The notes under the pieces are model-generated. The model had not been told where the DNA came from, made no database searches, and saw nothing but the letters and a program-made list of their open reading frames with translations. A DNA stretch of 64,000 bases, from NCBI RefSeq assembly GCF_001730365.1, contig NZ_MIKB01000012.1:62001-126000 (forward strand), in the 5' to 3' direction. The position numbers and the translations under genes were made by a program. The stretch comes from Enterococcus quebecensis (GTDB lineage Bacteria > Bacillota > Bacilli > Lactobacillales > Enterococcaceae). Below are positions 59,350 to 64,000 of the stretch, piece by piece (within the stretch, counting starts at the first letter, position 1; every line of letters begins with the position of its first letter).

Positions 59350-59389
59350 AAAGCAGATGAGAGAAATCCTTTCGTCTGCTTTATTTTTT
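59350..59389 (+). terminator. rsmA operon terminator
   Basis: AAAGCAGA and TCTGCTTT pair around a partly paired loop, followed by a T-rich run. Confidence 0.75.
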
Positions 59390-59411
59390 GTGAAATAATT
59401 GAATTGTGTTA

Positions 59412-59460
59412 TTGACTTTTATGAAATATAAAGGATAATTATAGTTAGAAAACGCTTTCT
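59412..59460 (+). promoter_or_regulatory. Promoter with cre-like site
   Basis: TTGACT (59412-59417) and GATAAT (59434-59439) are 16 bp apart. AGAAAACGCTTTCT at 59447-59460 resembles a CcpA catabolite-response element. It lies about 220 bp upstream of the glycine riboswitch. From 59461 to 59665 no coding sequence is seen. Whether this drives the gcv operon is not certain. Confidence 0.4.
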
Positions 59461-59671
59461 TATATATTTCATTATTGTATTTGATTTTCACAAATCCAAG
59501 TTTTGAAAAAAATATAAGAATATGAGAAGATGGTTATAGATAATATGTTTGAGGAAACTATTCTAAGCAATAATGTGTTGTTTTTTATGAAAAGGATTTC
59601 TTTTTTCAGATACCAGAAGTATCGATTGTAAGCACAAGTTTATTTTGATAGCTCATTAAATAAAGTAGATG

Positions 59672-59838
59672 GAAGAGAATTGCGGGAGAGACTAGCTCAT
59701 AGCACCGAAGGAATAAATAATAAATGATGCAATTCATTTATTGTGAAGATCTCAGGTAAAAGGACCGTAATTGGACATCACTCTGGAAAGCGAAAGCACC
59801 GACGGAGCAACTCTTTAAGAAGACGAATCTCTCAGGTT
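59672..59838 (+). promoter_or_regulatory. Tandem glycine riboswitch
   Basis: The sequence shows the two-aptamer layout: GCGGGAGAGACTAGC, CACCGAAGGAATAAA and GATCTCAGGTAAAAGGACC form aptamer 1; ACATCACTCTGGAAAGC, GCACCGACGGAGCAA and GAATCTCTCAGGT form aptamer 2. A terminator hairpin follows. Such riboswitches turn gcv operons on when glycine is high. The gene downstream is gcvT, which agrees. Confidence 0.9.
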
Positions 59839-59844
59839 TTGTAC

Positions 59845-59888
59845 AGAGGAACAGGCACTTTTTTTCAGGTGCCCGTTCCTCTGTTTTT
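59845..59888 (+). terminator. Riboswitch-controlled terminator
   Basis: AGAGGAACAGGCAC (59845-59858) and GTGCCCGTTCCTCT (59869-59882) pair with one mismatch, followed by five T residues. It is probably the expression platform of the glycine riboswitch. Confidence 0.8.
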
Positions 59889-59973
59889 ATATAGTTTTAC
59901 AGCTTGGAGGTGTCATTTAGTTAACAACGAAACAGTTGATTCAAAAATACGAAAAAGCAAAGGAGTAGAAAAA

Positions 59974-61059
59974 ATGGATTTAAAGACCCCCTTATATGAT
60001 GCACATCTTACAGCAGGTGGAAAAATGGTTTCTTTTGCCGGATATACGCTGCCTGTTCAATATAAAGATAGTGGCGTGATCAAAGAACATTTAGCTGTTC
60101 GAAATCAAGTAGGATTATTCGATGTTTCCCATATGGGTGAAGTCGTTTATGAAGGGAAAGATGCCTTAGCCAATTTGCAGTATTTGTTAACAAATGATTT
60201 TAGCAATTTAGAAATAGGACGTGTTAGATACACCTTGATGTGTAATGAAAATGGCGGTGTGATAGATGATTTATTAGTATATAAATGTGCTGAGGAAAAG
60301 TATTTATTGGTCATCAACGCAGCAAACAGAGCTAAAGACGTCGCTTGGATGAAACGGTATCTATTCGGCGAAGTTGAATTTTCAGATCAGTCAGACCAGT
60401 TTGTTCAACTAACATTACAAGGTCCAAAAGCTAAAGAAATAATTGAAAAATTAACACCTGAACAAGACATTCCTAAAAAATATTATAGTTTCACTGAAAA
60501 TGCTGATGTTGGTGGTGTAAGCTGTATTATATCTCGAACAGGTTATACAGGAGAATTTGGCTACGAGTTGTACTGTTCTGCTGAAGATGGCGTCAAATTA
60601 TGGAACATATTACTGGATACTGGTAAAGACTATGGACTTATTCCTTGCGGTTTAGGGGCTCGTGACACCTTACGTTTAGAAGCTGGAATGCCGTTATACG
60701 GTCATGAAATGAATGAAGAAATCACACCTCTTGAAACAGATTTAGCTTTTGCAGTCAAAATGAAAAAAGAAGATTTTATCGGGAAAAAAGCATTGATTGA
60801 TAAAGGGGAACCAACAATCACTCGAATTGGCCTTGAACTAACCGAAAGAGGCATCGTTCGTGAAGGTGCAGATGTGTATTTTAACGAAAAGAAAATTGGT
60901 CAAACAACATCTGGCACGATGTGTCCATATATCAATAAAGCTTGTGCCATGGCCATTGTAGAAAAAGGATTTGTGGAAATCGGTTCACCTATTGAAGTGG
61001 AAGTCAGAGGTAAAAAAATTAAAGCTGAAGTTGTAGAATTACCATTTATAAAAAAATAA
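59974..61059 (+). CDS. gcvT: Glycine cleavage system T protein
   Basis: A 361-residue aminomethyltransferase that moves the methylene of glycine to tetrahydrofolate. It has LYDAHLTAGGKMVSFAGY, GLFDVSHMGEV, NENGGVIDDLLVY, ISRTGYTGEFGYELY and GLGARDTLRLEAGMPLYGHE (20 residues). The ATG at 59974 follows AAAGGAG by 7 nt; the longer frame crosses the riboswitch. First gene of the gcvT-gcvH-gcvPA-gcvPB operon. Confidence 0.96.
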   Translation: MDLKTPLYDAHLTAGGKMVSFAGYTLPVQYKDSGVIKEHLAVRNQVGLFDVSHMGEVVYEGKDALANLQYLLTNDFSNLEIGRVRYTLMCNENGGVIDDLLVYKCAEEKYLLVINAANRAKDVAWMKRYLFGEVEFSDQSDQFVQLTLQGPKAKEIIEKLTPEQDIPKKYYSFTENADVGGVSCIISRTGYTGEFGYELYCSAEDGVKLWNILLDTGKDYGLIPCGLGARDTLRLEAGMPLYGHEMNEEITPLETDLAFAVKMKKEDFIGKKALIDKGEPTITRIGLELTERGIVREGADVYFNEKKIGQTTSGTMCPYINKACAMAIVEKGFVEIGSPIEVEVRGKKIKAEVVELPFIKK

Positions 61060-61082
61060 CTTAAAAAAAGGAGACGTTTATT

Positions 61083-61466
61083 ATGACAAAAGCAGGAGAA
61101 ATGAAGTTTTCAAAATCTCATGAGTGGGTACTTTTTGATGGGGAGAAAGTAAAGATTGGTCTTTCTGATTACGCGCAAGATCAGTTAGGAGATATCGTTT
61201 TTATTGACCTTCCAGATGAAGGGAGCGAGGTAATAAAAGGAGAATCCTTTGCTGATATTGAATCTGTTAAAGCCGTTTCAGAAGCCTACTCGCCAATTAC
61301 TGGGACAGTCACAGCAATCAATGAAGAGTTGATTGATAGTCCAGAATTGATCAATTCAGCGCCGTTAGACTCATGGTTGATTGAAGTGGAAAAAGTCGAA
61401 GATATTGAGGAGTTATTAACTGCTGAGGAATATAAGAAATTCTGCGAAGAATCTGAGGAGGCGTAA
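61083..61466 (+). CDS. gcvH: Glycine cleavage system H protein
   Basis: A 127-residue lipoyl carrier that shuttles the aminomethyl group between P, T and L proteins. The lipoylated lysine lies in ADIESVKAVSEAYSPI; SHEWV near the N-terminus and GDIVFIDLPDEGSEV are also typical. AGGAGACGTTTATT precedes the ATG. No lipoate ligase or L protein gene is visible in the window. Confidence 0.97.
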   Translation: MTKAGEMKFSKSHEWVLFDGEKVKIGLSDYAQDQLGDIVFIDLPDEGSEVIKGESFADIESVKAVSEAYSPITGTVTAINEELIDSPELINSAPLDSWLIEVEKVEDIEELLTAEEYKKFCEESEEA

Positions 61467-61469
61467 TGA

Positions 61470-62786
61470 ATGGGTAATTATCTTGGGTCTACAGAACAAC
61501 AACAACAAGACATGCTGAACACGATAGGCTTAAAAAATATGAGTGATCTCTACCAAGATATTCCCAAAGAAATGTTGGTGGAAAAACTAGATATCCCAGC
61601 TGGAAAGTCTGAGTTTGAGGTTCGACGTATTTTAGAAAATATGGGAAAGAAAAACAAAGTTTTCTCAACTATTTTTCGTGGTGCAGGTGCATACAATCAT
61701 TACATTCCCGCCATTGTTAAACAAATTGCAGCTAAAGAAGAGTTTATGACCTCCTACACACCTTACCAACCTGAAATAAGCCAAGGTTTGTTACAGTCTA
61801 TTTTTGAATATCAAACCATGATTTGTGAAATCACTGGGATGGATGCGACCAATGCGTCTGTTTATGATGGGGCGACTGCGGCAGCGGAGGCAATCAATAT
61901 GTGTTTGGAGAAAAAACGTTTAAAAGTGTTGATTTCAAAGACAACGAATCCAATGACCATTCAGACAGCAGTAACTTATTTTAGCTCTAGAGATATTGAA
62001 TTTGTGATGATTCCAGAAAAAAATGGCTTAACAGACTTAACTATTTTACAAGAAGAACTAGATGAGACAACCGCTTGTTTTATTGTTCAACAACCTAATT
62101 ATTATGGGGGCATCGAAAACGTAGAAGCGATTGAAGGAATGGTTCATGAGGCAAAAGCTAAATTTATTATGAGTGTGAATCCTGTGGCTAGTACTGTCCT
62201 TAAAACAGCAGGGGAAGTAAATGCTGATATTGCTGTTGGCGACTCTCAACCCTTTGGCATACCGCTAGCTTTTGGTGGGCCATATATTGGTTTTATTGCA
62301 ACGAAAGAAAAAATGATTCGTAAATTGCCTGGTCGTATCGCTGGAGAAACAGTAGATGAGGCCGACGATCGAGCGTTCGTATTAACTTTACAAGCTAGGG
62401 AACAGCATATTCGTCGAGAAAAAGCCGCATCTAATATTTGTTCTAACCAAGCGCTATGTGCGCTAACAAATGCAGTGTATATGAGTACAATGGGCGCCAG
62501 AGGAATTCAAGAAGTAGCGGAGCAATGTTATAGTAAAGCCCATTATTTAGCGGATCAGTTGACTCAAATTGAAGGAGTTCAGCGAAATTCAGACAGTCCG
62601 TTTTTCCATGAGTTCTTGCTGACATTTCCTGTAACAAATGAAGTTATATTAACAAAACTTGAAGAACATGATATTCTTGGCGGTTATCCTACAGACAAAG
62701 GAATACTGTGGTGTGTAACTGAAATGAATACGAAGGAACAAATGGATGAAGTCGTGTTATTGGTAAAGGAGGCGTGTAATCAATGA
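61470..62786 (+). CDS. gcvPA: Glycine dehydrogenase (decarboxylating) subunit 1
   Basis: A 438-residue first half of the split P protein, as in Bacillus. It carries FRGAGAYNHYIPAIVKQI, SYTPYQPEISQGLLQ, FEYQTMICEITGMDATNASV (20 residues) and PFGIPLAFGGPYIGFIA. With subunit 2 it decarboxylates glycine and loads the H protein. It starts 3 bp after gcvH (GGAGGCGTAATGA) and overlaps gcvPB by 4 bp. Confidence 0.96.
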   Translation: MGNYLGSTEQQQQDMLNTIGLKNMSDLYQDIPKEMLVEKLDIPAGKSEFEVRRILENMGKKNKVFSTIFRGAGAYNHYIPAIVKQIAAKEEFMTSYTPYQPEISQGLLQSIFEYQTMICEITGMDATNASVYDGATAAAEAINMCLEKKRLKVLISKTTNPMTIQTAVTYFSSRDIEFVMIPEKNGLTDLTILQEELDETTACFIVQQPNYYGGIENVEAIEGMVHEAKAKFIMSVNPVASTVLKTAGEVNADIAVGDSQPFGIPLAFGGPYIGFIATKEKMIRKLPGRIAGETVDEADDRAFVLTLQAREQHIRREKAASNICSNQALCALTNAVYMSTMGARGIQEVAEQCYSKAHYLADQLTQIEGVQRNSDSPFFHEFLLTFPVTNEVILTKLEEHDILGGYPTDKGILWCVTEMNTKEQMDEVVLLVKEACNQ

Positions 62787-64000
62787 AATTGATTTTTGAA
62801 CGAAGTGTAGAAGGCTATTATAATGAAATGATTTCCCCTTGTGATGTACCGAATGTGGCACTTCCAGAAGAAATAAAACGTAAAAAAGAACTGCACTTAC
62901 CATCATTACCTCAACCAGAGATTAGTCGTCACTATACCGAATTAGCAAATGCAACCTTTGGAATCAATGACGGTTTTTATCCATTAGGTTCTTGCACTAT
63001 GAAATACAATCCCAAGATCAATGACGAAATGGCTGCTTATCCAGCTTTTGCTGCGATTCATCCATTACAGCCGGAACATACCGTACAAGGTTCATTGGAA
63101 GTATTTACTACGACAGAAATGCTGTTAAAAGAAATTACTGGAATGAATGCTATTACTTTCCAACCCGCAGCTGGAGCTCACGGCGAGTTTACTAGTTTGT
63201 TAATGATTAAAGCCTATCATGAAAGAAATGGTCAACCGCAGAGAAATAAAATAATTGTTCCAGATTCAGCTCATGGCACAAATCCAGCCAGTGTTGCAAT
63301 GACAGGAATGATTACGGTGAATATTCCTTCTGATAAATATGGTTGTGTTGATATTGAGGCACTAAAAGAAGCCGTTGGTGAAGATACGGCAGGCTTAATG
63401 CTGACTAATCCTAATACAGCAGGTATTTTTGATAAAAACATTTTAGAAATTACGAAGATTGTTCATGATGCTGGCGGTTTGAATTATTATGACGGAGCCA
63501 ATTTAAATGCCATTATGGGCGTTGCTCGACCAGGAGATATGGGCTTTGATATTATTCATCTAAATTTACACAAAACTTTTTCAACTCCTCATGGTGGCGG
63601 CGGACCAGGTTCAGGAGCTGTCGGCTGTAAAACCATATTAAAACCATTTTTACCTAATTATTATCCAGTCAAAGATGGTGAGAACATTACGTTTACTACA
63701 CCAGAGCATTCGATTGGCATGGTGAAGGGATTCTACGGACAATTTTCAGTCTTTTTAAGAGCACTGACCTATATTTTATTTTTAGGATCAGAAGGTATTT
63801 CTTCGTCCTCTAAAGGTGCCGTGTTAAATGCCAATTACATGTTGCATGAATTAAAAGATATCTTTGAAGTACCATATGGCGATACATGTATGCATGAGTT
63901 TGTCATGAGTTTAGACAAATTAAAAAAAGAAACAGGCGTTACAGCGTTGGACATTGCCAAAGGGATTTTAGATCATAAAATGTATCCGCCAACGATGTAT
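62783..64000 (+). CDS. gcvPB: Glycine dehydrogenase (decarboxylating) subunit 2, 5' part
   Basis: The frame is open from the ATG at 62783 to the window edge, 406 codons, so it is incomplete at the C-terminus. It reads MKLIFERSVEGYYNEM, has FYPLGSCTMKYNPKIN, FQPAAGAHGEFTSLLM, VPDSAHGTNPASVAM and the PLP-lysine region HLNLHKTFSTPHGGGGPGSG (20 residues). It is the catalytic PLP-bearing half of the split P protein. GGAGGCGTG precedes the start; ATGA overlap with gcvPA shows coupling. Confidence 0.95.
   Translation, partial: MKLIFERSVEGYYNEMISPCDVPNVALPEEIKRKKELHLPSLPQPEISRHYTELANATFGINDGFYPLGSCTMKYNPKINDEMAAYPAFAAIHPLQPEHTVQGSLEVFTTTEMLLKEITGMNAITFQPAAGAHGEFTSLLMIKAYHERNGQPQRNKIIVPDSAHGTNPASVAMTGMITVNIPSDKYGCVDIEALKEAVGEDTAGLMLTNPNTAGIFDKNILEITKIVHDAGGLNYYDGANLNAIMGVARPGDMGFDIIHLNLHKTFSTPHGGGGPGSGAVGCKTILKPFLPNYYPVKDGENITFTTPEHSIGMVKGFYGQFSVFLRALTYILFLGSEGISSSSKGAVLNANYMLHELKDIFEVPYGDTCMHEFVMSLDKLKKETGVTALDIAKGILDHKMYPPTMY

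Noticed and set aside
59743-59973. 77-residue extension of gcvT
   Set aside because: It is an accidental open frame through the glycine riboswitch and its terminator.

Overview
The window looks like a chromosomal segment of a low-GC Firmicute, most likely an Enterococcus. The reasons are the split mevalonate operon (mvaK1-mvaD-mvaK2-fni), a fused adhE, tgt-yajC-comN, an L20-type leader before infC-rpmI-rplT, AGGAGG ribosome binding sites with frequent TTG starts, and AT-rich intergenic hairpins. The species cannot be named from the sequence alone.

Layout. 1-4.2 kb: end of a TasA/camelysin-like exported protein, a large surface protein, a small membrane protein, and a membrane-anchored protein built on a degenerate serine-recombinase domain. 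4.3-9.1 kb: aminotransferase, polar amino acid ABC transporter, glycerol-dehydrogenase-like enzyme. 9.2-15.1 kb: tgt, yajC, comN, adhE, VOC protein. 15.1-19.2 kb: mevalonate operon on the minus strand. 19.6-21.4 kb: pentapeptide-repeat and FUSC proteins. 21.6-27.9 kb: oppA, then oppBCDF, interrupted by an antisense DUF3899 gene. 28-29.7 kb: three tandem palindromic repeats, a TnpB-like gene with broken RuvC residues, and a probable guide RNA. 29.7-33.5 kb: two HAD phosphatases, infC-rpmI-rplT, psiE. 33.6-43 kb: YeiH/LysR pair, MepB, small unknowns, Bce-type two-component system, type VII secretion remnants, sugar and amino acid transporters. 43-49.3 kb: fumC, malic enzyme, metG, lipoprotein. 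50-54.4 kb: an AT-rich island with an XRE regulator, a decayed gene, a Dam-like methyltransferase and a PD-(D/E)XK-DGQHR protein. 54.5-64 kb: helD, tatD-rnmV-rsmA, and a glycine-riboswitch-controlled gcvT-gcvH-gcvPA-gcvPB operon running off the window.

The most exciting system is at 28.3-29.7 kb. The TnpB homologue next to oppF has lost the first RuvC aspartate, the third-motif DRDxNAA signature and the zinc ribbon. It fits the TldR class (TnpB-like nuclease-dead repressors), for which an oppF-associated enterococcal clade has been reported. Downstream is an omega-RNA-like scaffold ending in a hairpin plus AGTTCAC. The 16 nt that follow match 13 of 16 positions of a site flanked by a TTTAA motif just downstream of the predicted oppA promoter (21597-21617). 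The inference is that TldR and its guide RNA repress the peptide-uptake operon beside which they sit.

Other points of interest are the methyltransferase/DGQHR-nuclease pair as a possible restriction or defence unit, the membrane-tethered pseudo-recombinase, apparent non-AUG starts for comN (ATC) and infC (ATA), Rex-like operators flanking the adhE promoter, and a dispersed family of about 121-bp palindromic repeats.
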